Source: Deltaproteobacteria bacterium (GTDB lineage Bacteria; Myxococcota_A; UBA9042; PHBI01). Taken from it: a DNA stretch of 64,000 bases. The first letter of the stretch is position 1, and the number at the start of each line of letters is the position of its first letter. The notes beneath the pieces are model-generated. The model searched no databases. It was not told the DNA's origin and saw only the letters and a program-made list of their open reading frames with translations. Positions 15,147-22,854 of this stretch are shown here, one piece after another. The position numbers were made by a program, and so were the translations under genes. Location of the stretch: assembly GCA_011526585.1 (NCBI GenBank), contig WYBB01000255.1, positions 78,363-142,362 of the forward strand, read 5' to 3'.

Positions 15147-16081
15147 CGACGCACGCCCCGCTCACGCTGCCCGCGCTCGGCGACCTGCCGGGCCTCACCG
15201 TGCTCGAGCACGAGCCGCTCGCCCCGCGCACGACGTGGAAGATCGGCGGGCCGGCGCGCTGGCTCGTCGAGGTCGGCGCACACGACGCGCTGGTGCCGCT
15301 GCTCGGGCGCCTGCGTACGGCCGGGCTGCGCTGGGCGGTGCTCGGCAACGGCTCCAACGTGCTCGTCGCCGATCGCGGCTATTCCGGCGTCGTCATCACC
15401 CTGACCGGCGAGCTCGCCCGGATCACGCTCAGCCGCGGCCCCGATCGCCACCGCGTCGTCGCCGGTGGCGGGGCGTCCTTGACGCGCCTTCTGCGCCTGG
15501 CCAAGGACGAGGCCCTGGCCGGCCTCTGGGTCCTCGGCGGCGTGCCCGGAACCGTCGGCGGCGCGGTGAAGATGAACGCCGGCACGCGTTGGGGCGAGGT
15601 CAAGGACACCCTCTACGAGGTCGAGCTCGCCAGCGCCGATGGCCTCACGCTCGTGCCTGCCGCCCGGCTCGACCTCGGCTACCGACACGCGCAGATCCCG
15701 GCGCAGGCGATCGTCGCGCGCGCGACCTTCCTCGTCGGCGACGCCGATCCCGCGATGCGCGACCGCCTCGACGAGGTGCTCGGCTATCGCAAGGCGAGCC
15801 AGCCGCTCCAGCTCCCGAGCTGCGGCAGCGTCTTCGCCAACCCGCCCGGCGACTCCGCCGGTCGCCTCATCGAGGCGGTCGGGCTCAAGGGACACCGCGT
15901 CGGCGAGCTCGAGGTCTCGACCCAGCATGCCAACTGGATCGTCAACCGCGGTCATGGCAGCGCGCGCGACGCGCTCGCGCTCATCGCGCTCGTCCAGGCC
16001 CGCGTGAAGGAACGGTTCGGCGTCGAGCTGCGCCCCGAGGTGCAGCGCTTCGGCGACTTCAGCGAGGAGGTGGTGCCGTGA
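15143..16081 (+). CDS. murB: UDP-N-acetylenolpyruvoylglucosamine reductase
   Basis: A flavoprotein of 312 residues that reduces enolpyruvyl-UDP-GlcNAc to UDP-MurNAc with NADPH. N-terminal TTWKIGGPARWLVEV and GNGSNVLVADRG form the FAD site; GGVPGTVGGAVKMNAG is the family signature. The catalytic region reads LPSCGSVFANPPGDSAGRLIEAVGLKG and STQHANWIVNRGHGSARD, so it is a type II MurB as in Gram-positive bacteria, lacking the type I insertion. It overlaps murG and ftsQ by 4 bp each. Confidence 0.95.
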   Translation: MTTHAPLTLPALGDLPGLTVLEHEPLAPRTTWKIGGPARWLVEVGAHDALVPLLGRLRTAGLRWAVLGNGSNVLVADRGYSGVVITLTGELARITLSRGPDRHRVVAGGGASLTRLLRLAKDEALAGLWVLGGVPGTVGGAVKMNAGTRWGEVKDTLYEVELASADGLTLVPAARLDLGYRHAQIPAQAIVARATFLVGDADPAMRDRLDEVLGYRKASQPLQLPSCGSVFANPPGDSAGRLIEAVGLKGHRVGELEVSTQHANWIVNRGHGSARDALALIALVQARVKERFGVELRPEVQRFGDFSEEVVP

Positions 16082-17304
16082 GCAACCGCCGCCTCGGAAC
16101 ACGTCGCTGGCTGCGCATGCCCGATCTGCGCGGCATGGGCGCCCGGCTCGCCACGCTGCGCCTGCCGCTCTTGCCGCGCAAGAACCGGAAGAAGCTCCGG
16201 CTCTTCACCCCGGACGCCAACCCCGGTGCGCAGGCGCGCGACGCGGTCGAGGCGGGCCCGACCCAACGCGAACGCCGCGGCATGCTGCGCTTCGCGCTCG
16301 GGGTCATGGCCTTCCTCGCGCCGTTGGTCGCGGCCTTCGTCGCCTTCGCCATGCCGCTCATCGGCGTACGCGCGTACGAGTACGTGCTGCAATCCGGCTA
16401 CTTCCACGTGCGCACCGTCGTGATCGCCGACGCCTCGCCCGCGGGGTCGGAACCGCACGAGCCACACCTCACGCGCGCCGAGCTCCTCGAGATCGCCGGC
16501 ATCGATCAGGGCACGCACGTGCTCGAGGCCGACCTCGATCAGATGACGCGACGCCTCGTCGACCACCCGTGGATCCGCTGGGCCCGGGTCGATCGCGAGC
16601 TGCCCGATCGCCTCGTCGTGAGCGTGGTCGAGCACCGCGCGCGCGCCTACCTCGCCGCCGGCGAGCTCTACCTGGTCGACGAGCTCGGCGTGCCCTTCGC
16701 GCTGGCCCCCGCCGATCTGCCGCTCGCGCTGCCGGTGATCTCCGGCCTCGACCGCGAGCGCCTCGCCGATCTCGCCGAGGCCCCGGCCGTGCAGCGTGAG
16801 CTCTCCGCCGCGCTCAACGTGTTCGCGCTGTGGCAAGCACAGGGCCTCTCGGTGCGCTACCCGGTCAGCGAGCTGCGCCTGCTGGGCGGCGCGCGTTTCG
16901 CGGTCGTGCTCGAGTCGCAGAGCGCCGGCGCCCCGACCGAGATCGTGCTCGGACGCGGGCCGTTCCGCGAGAAGCTCTTCCGCCTCGAGTGGGTGCTCGA
17001 GCACCTTCGCTCGCTCGGCGAGACCGCCGAGTACGTGCTGCTCGATCTCGCCGACGAGGCCCCGGGCGCGATCGAGATCGGCGGCGCGCGCGTCGTCGTC
17101 AAGACCGAGCTCGACCCCGAGCACCACGAACCGGCCGGCGGCGCCGTCACCGCCGACCCCGCACCGGACGCCGCGCCCGCGACGCCCGAGGCCGACCCAC
17201 GAGCCGCAGCGGATCGAGACCCGGGCGAGGACGCCGAGGCGGCGCCGCTGTCCGGGGGTCGCCCAGCCGCACCAGACGCAATCGACATCGACGATCAGGA
17301 GTGA
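16078..17304 (+). CDS. ftsQ: cell division protein FtsQ (DivIB)
   Basis: A bitopic protein of 408 residues, GTG start. It has an unusually long basic cytoplasmic N-terminus (about 68 residues), a membrane helix at about 69-97, then a POTRA domain (FHVRTVVI...HLTRAELLEIAGIDQGTHVLEADLDQM, VDHPWIRWARVDRELPDRLVVSVVEHRARAYL) and the FtsQ beta domain (GELYLVDELGVPF...). The C-terminal 70 residues are acidic, rich in Ala and Pro, and probably disordered. FtsQ recruits FtsL/FtsB and restrains the FtsWI synthase. A 4-nt gap with the RBS AGGAG separates it from ftsA. Confidence 0.93.
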   Translation: MSNRRLGTRRWLRMPDLRGMGARLATLRLPLLPRKNRKKLRLFTPDANPGAQARDAVEAGPTQRERRGMLRFALGVMAFLAPLVAAFVAFAMPLIGVRAYEYVLQSGYFHVRTVVIADASPAGSEPHEPHLTRAELLEIAGIDQGTHVLEADLDQMTRRLVDHPWIRWARVDRELPDRLVVSVVEHRARAYLAAGELYLVDELGVPFALAPADLPLALPVISGLDRERLADLAEAPAVQRELSAALNVFALWQAQGLSVRYPVSELRLLGGARFAVVLESQSAGAPTEIVLGRGPFREKLFRLEWVLEHLRSLGETAEYVLLDLADEAPGAIEIGGARVVVKTELDPEHHEPAGGAVTADPAPDAAPATPEADPRAAADRDPGEDAEAAPLSGGRPAAPDAIDIDDQE

Positions 17305-17308
17305 TGCC

Positions 17309-18535
17309 ATGTCCAAGACCTCAGACATCGTGGCTGGGCTCGACCTCGGGTCGAGCAAGATCGCCTGCGTGATCGCCGAGGGTCCGCCCCACGAGCGACA
17401 GATCATCGGCGTGGCGGTGCTGCCGTCGAGCGGCGGGCTGCGCGAGGGACAGGTCGTCTCGATCGAGCGCACCACCGAGGCGATCCGCGAGGCGGTCGAC
17501 GAGGCCTCGCGCATGGCAGGCTGCCAGATCTCCTCGGTGCGCATCGGCCTCGGCGGCCCCTCGATGATGGGCTTCAACTCCGACGGCACCGTCGCGGTGC
17601 GCACCGGGCGCGTGGCGACGACCGACGTCGAGCGCGTGCTGGAAGGCGCGCGCGCGGTGGCGCTGCCGGCCGACAAGCAGGTGCTGCACGCGCTGCCGCA
17701 GGAGTTCATCCTCGACGGCCACGACCGCATCCGCTCCCCCGTCGGCATGAACGGCGTGCGCCTCGAGGCGCGGGTGCACGTCATCACCGCGGCGCGCACG
17801 GCGCTCGTCAACGCCATCGAGTGCGCCTCACGCGCCGAGCTCCAGGTCGAGCGCGCGATGTTCGGCGGGCTGGCGGCGTCGGCCTCGGTGCTCACCCGCG
17901 AGGAGCGCGAGCTCGGCTGCGTGCTCGTCGACATCGGCGGCGGCACCACCGACATCGCCGTCTGGTACGACCACGCCCTCGTCCACACCGTCTCGCTCGA
18001 CTGGGGCGGTGACGAGCTCACGCGCCAGATCGCGCGCGGGCTGCGCACGCCGGTCAAGGACGCCGAGATGATCAAGCAGCAGCACGGCGCCGCGCTCGCG
18101 ACCATGGTCGACGAGGGCGAGACGATGTCGGTGCCGTCCGTCGGCGGGCGCGAGCCGCAGATCCGTCAGCGCCACCTGCTCTGCGAGATCCTCGAGCCGG
18201 GCCTCGAGGACCTCTTCGGCCGCATCGCCCAGGAGATCGAGGTCGCCGGCTGCCGCGAGCTGCTCGCCGCCGGCGTGGTGCTCACCGGCGGCACCGCGCG
18301 TCTGTCGGCGATCGCCGACCTCGGCGAGGAGATCCTGGTCGGCATGCCGGTGCGCGTCGGCGCGCCGCGCGGGATCGGCGGGCTCGCGGACGTCGTCGAT
18401 GACCCGCGCTACGCCAACGCCGTCGGCCTCTGCCTCGAGGTCTTCGAGGGGGTGAGCCCGCCGCCGGTCGAGCAGAAGAAGGGTCGCTCGCGCGTGTGGG
18501 GCGGCTTCAGGCGTCTCATCGATTCGTGGTTCTGA
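17309..18535 (+). CDS. ftsA: cell division protein FtsA
   Basis: An actin-fold protein of 408 residues that tethers FtsZ to the membrane. Phosphate-binding segments GLDLGSSKIACVIAEG and LVDIGGGTTDIAVW are intact, as are the SHS2 (1C) domain and VLTGGTARLSAI. The extreme C-terminus (SRVWGGFRRLIDSWF) is an amphipathic membrane-targeting helix. AGGAG lies 8 nt before ATG 17309. The longer open frame starting in ftsQ is out of register with ftsQ and not coding. Confidence 0.96.
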   Translation: MSKTSDIVAGLDLGSSKIACVIAEGPPHERQIIGVAVLPSSGGLREGQVVSIERTTEAIREAVDEASRMAGCQISSVRIGLGGPSMMGFNSDGTVAVRTGRVATTDVERVLEGARAVALPADKQVLHALPQEFILDGHDRIRSPVGMNGVRLEARVHVITAARTALVNAIECASRAELQVERAMFGGLAASASVLTREERELGCVLVDIGGGTTDIAVWYDHALVHTVSLDWGGDELTRQIARGLRTPVKDAEMIKQQHGAALATMVDEGETMSVPSVGGREPQIRQRHLLCEILEPGLEDLFGRIAQEIEVAGCRELLAAGVVLTGGTARLSAIADLGEEILVGMPVRVGAPRGIGGLADVVDDPRYANAVGLCLEVFEGVSPPPVEQKKGRSRVWGGFRRLIDSWF

Positions 18536-18600
18536 GTTGAGTCGAGCCCGAGCCGCGGCCGTCGCCGTCGCTCCCGCTCCAGGTGTCGTGGGTGTCTCGG

Positions 18601-18630
18601 GGCAGCGTGAGTTCGGGTCTCCTCGCTGCC
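18601..18630 (+). promoter_or_regulatory. stem-loop in the ftsA-ftsZ intergenic leader
   Basis: GGCAGCG (18601-18607) pairs with CGCTGCC (18624-18630), with an inner GAG/CTC pair (18609-18611/18619-18621) around a TTCGGGT loop. It lies 31 nt before the ftsZ ATG and 10 nt before the GGGGAGG ribosome site. There is no T-run, so it is not a typical terminator; it could be an attenuating or stabilising hairpin that adjusts ftsZ expression relative to ftsA. The 126-bp gap is the only sizeable one in the cluster. Confidence 0.35.
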
Positions 18631-18661
18631 AAACAAATAAGTGTTCGGGGAGGAACAACAC

Positions 18662-19966
18662 ATGATCGAATTCGACGAGCCCGTCATCACGGGCGCAAAC
18701 ATCAAGGTGGTCGGGGTCGGCGGGGCCGGTGGCAACGCGCTCAACAACATGGTGCGCAACAACCTGCAGGGGGTGAGCTTCATCGCCTGCAACACCGATA
18801 TCCAGGCGATCGACAAGAACCTGGCCACACACAAGATCCAGATCGGCGGCAAGCTGACCAAGGGTCTGGGCGCCGGCGCCAACCCCGAGAAGGGCTGGAA
18901 GGCGGCGATGGAGGACACCAACCGCATCGCCGAGTTCCTGCAGGGCGCGGACATGGTCTTCGTCACCGCCGGCCTCGGCGGCGGCACCGGCACCGGCGCG
19001 GCGCCGGTGGTGGCGCAGGTCGCGCGCGAGCTCGGCGCGCTCACCGTCGGCGTCGTGACCAAGCCCTTCGAGTTCGAGGGGCGCCCGCGCATGAAGAACG
19101 CGCACAAGGGGCTCGAGGCGTTGCGCAAGTGCGTCGACACGCTCATCGTGATCCCCAACCAGCGCCTGCTGGCGATCGCCAACGAGAACATGAGCCTCCT
19201 GCAGGCGTTCCGCGAGGCGGACAACGTCCTCTACAACGCGGTCAAGGGCATCTCGGACCTCATCACCGTGCCCGGCCTCGTCAACGTCGACTTCGCCGAC
19301 GTGCGCACGATCATGGCCGAGCAGGGCATGGCGCTCATGGGCGCCGGCGCGGCGCACGGCCGCGACCGCGCGGCGATGGCGGCCAAGCAGGCGATCTCCT
19401 CGCCGCTGCTCGAGGACACCAGCATCGACGGCGCGCAGGGCATCCTCGTCAACGTCACCGGCGGCGACAACCTCACGCTCATGGAGATGCACGACGCGAT
19501 CACGCTCATCCAGAGCGCGGCGCACCCCGACGCCAACATCATCTTCGGCGCCGTCATCGACGAGGACCTCGGCGACGAGATCCGCATCACCGTCGTCGCC
19601 ACCGGCTTCGACAAGACCGAGGCACAGGAGGCCGAGCACCACGAGGCCGCCGAGCAGGTCTACGTGCCGCGCGAGGTGCAGCTGGTCAAGCCGCCCGAGC
19701 CGCCCCCGCCGCTGCCCGACTTCGACTACGAGGAGCGCTCGCCCTTCGTGCAGGTCGGCGCCCCGTCGGTCTCGCGCCGCTTCGCCGACATCGGCGCCTC
19801 GCTCCAGGACTCCCGCCCGCAGGTGCGCGGCGGCGAGGGCGCCAAGCCGTGGGCCAGCGGCGGCCGCACCCTCGCCGACGTCACCGGCACGCGCAAGCGC
19901 CCGAACCCGTTCGCCGTCGGGGGCGAGAGCGAGTTCGGCGCCGGGGGCTATCCGCGCAAGCGCTGA
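18662..19966 (+). CDS. ftsZ: cell division GTPase FtsZ
   Basis: A tubulin-like GTPase of 434 residues that assembles the Z-ring. GTP-binding motifs: VVGVGGAGGNALNNM at the N-terminus, GLGGGTGTGAAPVV near residue 104, and NVDFADVRTIM with the T7 loop. The start ATG 18662 has GGGGAGG 9 nt upstream; the GTG 21 bp further upstream has no good site. A linker of about 110 residues follows the GTPase domain. The C-terminal peptide ends GESEFGAGGYPRKR, which departs from the usual D-x-PxFLRR type partner-binding motif. It is the last gene of the cluster. Confidence 0.96.
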   Translation: MIEFDEPVITGANIKVVGVGGAGGNALNNMVRNNLQGVSFIACNTDIQAIDKNLATHKIQIGGKLTKGLGAGANPEKGWKAAMEDTNRIAEFLQGADMVFVTAGLGGGTGTGAAPVVAQVARELGALTVGVVTKPFEFEGRPRMKNAHKGLEALRKCVDTLIVIPNQRLLAIANENMSLLQAFREADNVLYNAVKGISDLITVPGLVNVDFADVRTIMAEQGMALMGAGAAHGRDRAAMAAKQAISSPLLEDTSIDGAQGILVNVTGGDNLTLMEMHDAITLIQSAAHPDANIIFGAVIDEDLGDEIRITVVATGFDKTEAQEAEHHEAAEQVYVPREVQLVKPPEPPPPLPDFDYEERSPFVQVGAPSVSRRFADIGASLQDSRPQVRGGEGAKPWASGGRTLADVTGTRKRPNPFAVGGESEFGAGGYPRKR

Positions 19967-19985
19967 TATTCGCTAAGCATTTCGC

Positions 19986-20008
19986 ACGAAGGGGCTCTGC
20001 CTTCGTTT
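19986..20008 (+). terminator. possible intrinsic terminator after ftsZ
   Basis: ACGAAGG (19986-19992) and CCTTCGT (20000-20006) form a 7-bp stem with a 7-nt loop, ending in TTT. It begins 20 bp after the ftsZ stop. The T-tract is short, so the call is moderate. Confidence 0.45.
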
Positions 20009-20013
20009 CAGCC

Positions 20014-20057
20014 GAAGCGGTCGACTCTCCGGGACCATCCCGGGGATCGACCGCTTC
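20014..20057. repeat. inverted repeat (GAAGCGGTCGA hairpin) downstream of ftsZ
   Basis: GAAGCGGTCGA at 20014-20024 and TCGACCGCTTC at 20047-20057 are a perfect 11-bp inverted pair. Inside it CCGGGA (20029-20034) and TCCCGG (20038-20043) form a second 6-bp stem around CCA. The whole could fold as one interrupted hairpin. It lies between the terminator-like hairpin and the larger palindromic element. Confidence 0.6.
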
Positions 20058-20064
20058 ACCTCTG

Positions 20065-20210
20065 CAGGTGACCGGTGTCGAATGCTGCGCCGCGCGTCTG
20101 CGGCGTCGCCGCGCCCCCTCCTCGCTGCGGAGTACCGAACGTACACCTCGCTCGTCGGGGGCGCGGCTCCTTGCATCCATCGCGGCTCGCTATTCGACAC
20201 CAGTCACCTG
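20065..20210. repeat. 146-bp imperfect palindromic element
   Basis: The outer arms CAGGTGACCGGTGTCGAAT (20065-20083) and ATTCGACACCAGTCACCTG (20192-20210) are inverted copies with one mismatch in 19. Inside, GCCGCGCCCCC and GGGGGCGCGGC pair again, with partial pairing continuing to GTAC-CGAAC-GTAC at the apex. The element is non-coding and looks like a REP/MITE-type palindrome. No second copy is present in the window, so whether it is dispersed in the genome cannot be judged here. Confidence 0.6.
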
Positions 20211-20251
20211 GAGCAGCGTTCGGGGAAAGGAGCCAGCACGGCAGGTAGAGC

Positions 20252-21922
20252 TCAGGGCACCTTGAGCACCACCGCCGTCATGTCGTCCGCCTGCGCGACG
20301 CCGCCCGAGTAGCGGAGGATCCGGCTCTTGAGCGCTTCGACGATCTCGGTGGCGGAGCCCTCGCGGTTGGCGCGCACCGTCGCGTCGAGGCGCTCCTGCC
20401 CGAACGCCTCGCCGCTGCGATCCAGCGTCTTGACGACGCCCATCGAGGTGAAGACGACGACGTCGCGCGGCGCGAGGGAGATCTGCACGCTCTCGTAGTC
20501 CGCGCCTTCGACGATGCCGAGGCCGAGCCCCGGCGTCTCGATCATGTCGATCTCGTCGGAGCCGTGGCGCAGGATCCCCGAGGGTCGGAAGCCGGCGGTG
20601 GCGACGCGCAGGGTGCGATCCTCGGGGTCGATGACGGCGTAGGAGAAGACCGCGAAGCAGTCGAGGCCTTCGCGCGCGATGAAGTCGTTGGTCAGGGCCA
20701 GCGCCACGGCGGGGTCGCGCTCGCTGCGCGCGCACAGGCGGAAGGCCGAGCGCACCATCGACAGGAAGACCAGCGACTCCATGTTGGGGCGCTGGCCGAG
20801 GTTGCCGACGAGCAACCCGACGGCGGTGCCGTCGATGTCGATGAAGTCGTAGTAGTTGCCGCCGACGCCGGCCGCCGGCAGGTACATGCACGCGAGCTCC
20901 ATGCCCGGGATCTCGGGCACCTCCTTCGGGAAGAGCATGCGGATCATCGTCTCGCGCAGCTTGGCGCCGTCGCTGATCTCGTCGAGCAGCCGGCTCTCGG
21001 ACTCGACGCCGCCCTCGGCGAGGTAGGCGTCGAGCGCGGCGACGAGCTTGTGCATGTTGTCGTAGCGCTTGTCGCGGTGGTAGGCGGTCGCCTGGCCGAT
21101 GATGCGCCCGAGCCCGTCCGGCACGGCGTCGGGGCTCAGGAGCCCGCTCACCGTGCGACCGGAGATCAGCTCGTAGAGCACGATGCCGATGGCGTAGATG
21201 TCGGTGCGGTGATCGGTCGCCGCCAGCCCCTTCGACTGCTCCGGGCTCATGTAATACGGCGTGCCCATGACCGCGCCGTCGTGCGTGACGCCCTTTTTGC
21301 CTTCTTCCTCTTCCTTGTGGGCGATGCCGAAGTCGATGATCGAGACGACGCCGTCGTCGCGCACGATCAGGTTGCCCGGCTTGATGTCGCGGTGCACGAC
21401 GCCGTTGTCGTGGGCGTGCGCGAGCCCGAGGCAGGCCTGGCGCACGATGTCGATGGCGTCGCCCAGCGCGATGCGGCCGGCCTCGATCATGTCGTCGAGG
21501 TTCTTGCCCGGCACGAACTCCATGACGAAGTAGATGCGATCGCCCTCGCGCGCCGCCCCGATCGCGCGCGCGATGTTCGGATGCTCGAGCAGTTGGCAGA
21601 TCTTGAACTCGCGCAGGAAGCGCTTGACGAGGTGCGGCTTCTTCGCCTGCTTCTCGCTCATCACCTTGATCGCGACGATGCGGCCGTCGGGGGCCTCGCC
21701 CTTGTAGACGATGCCCATGCCACCCTCGCCGAGCACGTCGATCACCTTGAAGGGACCGAACGCGGTGGGCATGCCCAGCGGCGTGTAGCCGGCGCGCTTG
21801 GCGGCGACCTCCGGCGCGTGCTGCACCTCGGCGTCGGGATCGTCGGTGTCGTAGATCACCGTGCGATCGTCAGTGGACCTCTCGCGCTCGTGCGGCTTGA
21901 GTCGTGGACGGCGCTCTGACAT
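20252..21922 (-). CDS. Ser/Thr protein kinase fused to a degenerate PP2C/SpoIIE phosphatase domain
   Basis: A protein of 556 residues. Residues about 56-315 are an intact Hanks-type kinase: P-loop GEGGMGIVYKG, AIKVM Lys, HRDIKPGNLIV, DFGIAH and GTPYYMSPEQ. Residues about 345-556 have the SpoIIE/RsbU fold, but the metal-binding acids are largely lost: GGDxYDF is GGNYYDF (N356), IGDVSGKG is VGNLGQ (N374), and the TDG Asp is replaced by Met (M494, TSMGV). Only the late QADDMTAVV pair remains. It is therefore predicted to be an active kinase with a pseudo-phosphatase sensor or regulatory domain. It has no membrane segment. It is divergent from the RsbW-STAS-SpoIIE genes (95-bp gap) and probably acts with them in partner switching. 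Confidence 0.9.
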   Translation of the reverse strand: MSERRPRLKPHERERSTDDRTVIYDTDDPDAEVQHAPEVAAKRAGYTPLGMPTAFGPFKVIDVLGEGGMGIVYKGEAPDGRIVAIKVMSEKQAKKPHLVKRFLREFKICQLLEHPNIARAIGAAREGDRIYFVMEFVPGKNLDDMIEAGRIALGDAIDIVRQACLGLAHAHDNGVVHRDIKPGNLIVRDDGVVSIIDFGIAHKEEEEGKKGVTHDGAVMGTPYYMSPEQSKGLAATDHRTDIYAIGIVLYELISGRTVSGLLSPDAVPDGLGRIIGQATAYHRDKRYDNMHKLVAALDAYLAEGGVESESRLLDEISDGAKLRETMIRMLFPKEVPEIPGMELACMYLPAAGVGGNYYDFIDIDGTAVGLLVGNLGQRPNMESLVFLSMVRSAFRLCARSERDPAVALALTNDFIAREGLDCFAVFSYAVIDPEDRTLRVATAGFRPSGILRHGSDEIDMIETPGLGLGIVEGADYESVQISLAPRDVVVFTSMGVVKTLDRSGEAFGQERLDATVRANREGSATEIVEALKSRILRYSGGVAQADDMTAVVLKVP

Positions 21923-22017
21923 GGCCGAGAAGCTATCATGGTCGGGCGCGTGGCGACACCCAGGAGCTTCGGCTATGGTGAGCGGGCTCGTCCCGCACCC
22001 GCCGTCCGGAGGACCCG

Positions 22018-22497
22018 CTGAGCATTCGCCGCGAGATCACGCAGAGCGCCGGTGGCGTACACACGCTCGAGCTCGAGATCTCGAGCGAGCTCGACGCCAT
22101 CGACGAGGTCAACGCGCGCTTCAACGCGTTCGCGGGTGTGCACCTCGTGCCCGCGGGCGCCCGCCGCACCTTCAACATCGCCTTCGACGACCTGCTCAAC
22201 AACATCATCACCTACGCCTACGGCGGCGCATCGGACCGATCGATCGACGTGCGGGTCGAGATCACCCGGGCCCACCTCGAGGCGGCGCTCAGCGACGATG
22301 GCCCGTCCTTCGACCCCTTCGCGCGCCCCGCGCCCGACGTCGATCTCGACCTCGACGAGCGCGAGCTCGGCGGCCTCGGGATCCACCTGGTGCGGTCGCT
22401 CATGGACGAGGTGAGCTATCGGCGCGAAAGTGACAAGAACGTCGTCGTCCTGCGCAAGTACTTGGACGACGACGACCCGACACCCCAAGCCAGATGA
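22018..22497 (+). CDS. RsbW-like anti-sigma factor kinase (HATPase_c_2), probable CTG start
   Basis: An ATPase-fold protein of 159 residues. N-box DDLLNNIITYAYGG, G1 box DDGPSFDPFARP and G2 box LGGLGIHLVRSLMDEVSYRR match the RsbW/SpoIIAB family, which binds sigma factors or other targets and phosphorylates a STAS antagonist. No ATG, GTG or TTG exists in frame between the upstream stop (21979) and the family N-terminus (LELEISSELDAIDEVNARF). CTG 22018 has an ideal GGAGGA 5 nt upstream, so CTG initiation is likely; an ATG at 22138 would remove the first beta-strand and helix. It overlaps the STAS gene region by 4 bp if that gene starts at 22494. Confidence 0.8.
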   Translation: MSIRREITQSAGGVHTLELEISSELDAIDEVNARFNAFAGVHLVPAGARRTFNIAFDDLLNNIITYAYGGASDRSIDVRVEITRAHLEAALSDDGPSFDPFARPAPDVDLDLDERELGGLGIHLVRSLMDEVSYRRESDKNVVVLRKYLDDDDPTPQAR

Positions 22498-22505
22498 GGT
22501 CATGC

Positions 22506-22841
22506 ATGCTCAAGGTCCAGACCCACGATGAAGGCGGCGCTCGCGTGCTGGCGCTGTCCGGACACCTCGACACCAAGACGGCCAAGGGCGCCGAGGACGC
22601 CTTCGAGGCCGCCATCGCCGCCGGGCTCACCAGGCTGTGCGTCGACTTCGCCGAGCTCGAGTACATCTCCAGCGTGGGGCTGCGCGTGCTGCTCGCGACG
22701 ATGAAGAAGCTGAAGAAGGCCGGCGGCAAGCTCCACCTCGCCGCCATGAACCCGACGGTGAAGGAGGTCTTCGACATCTCGGGTTTCAGTAATATCTTCA
22801 GCATCTTCCCAACCAGGGCCGAGGCCCTGGCCGCGCTCTGA
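22506..22841 (+). CDS. STAS-domain anti-sigma factor antagonist (RsbV/SpoIIAA-like)
   Basis: A STAS protein of 111 residues: MLKVQTHDEGGARVLALSGHLDTKTA, CVDFAELEYISSVGLRVLLATMKKLKKAGGKLHLAAM. The phosphorylatable Ser position is kept (S55/S56 in YISSVGL). Unphosphorylated STAS antagonists bind RsbW-type kinases and free their target; SpoIIE-type phosphatases reactivate them. The start ATG 22506 has GAGGT 5 nt upstream; ATG 22494, overlapping the ATPase gene stop as ATGA, is the alternative and would add MRSC. It lies 13 bp before the phosphatase gene, forming a three-gene operon. Confidence 0.9.
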   Translation: MLKVQTHDEGGARVLALSGHLDTKTAKGAEDAFEAAIAAGLTRLCVDFAELEYISSVGLRVLLATMKKLKKAGGKLHLAAMNPTVKEVFDISGFSNIFSIFPTRAEALAAL

Positions 22842-22854
22842 ACGGGGGCTCGGG

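Noticed and set aside
18641..18661. Earlier GTG start for ftsZ
   Set aside because: It would place the strong GGGGAGG ribosome site inside the coding region and add residues absent from the family N-terminus.
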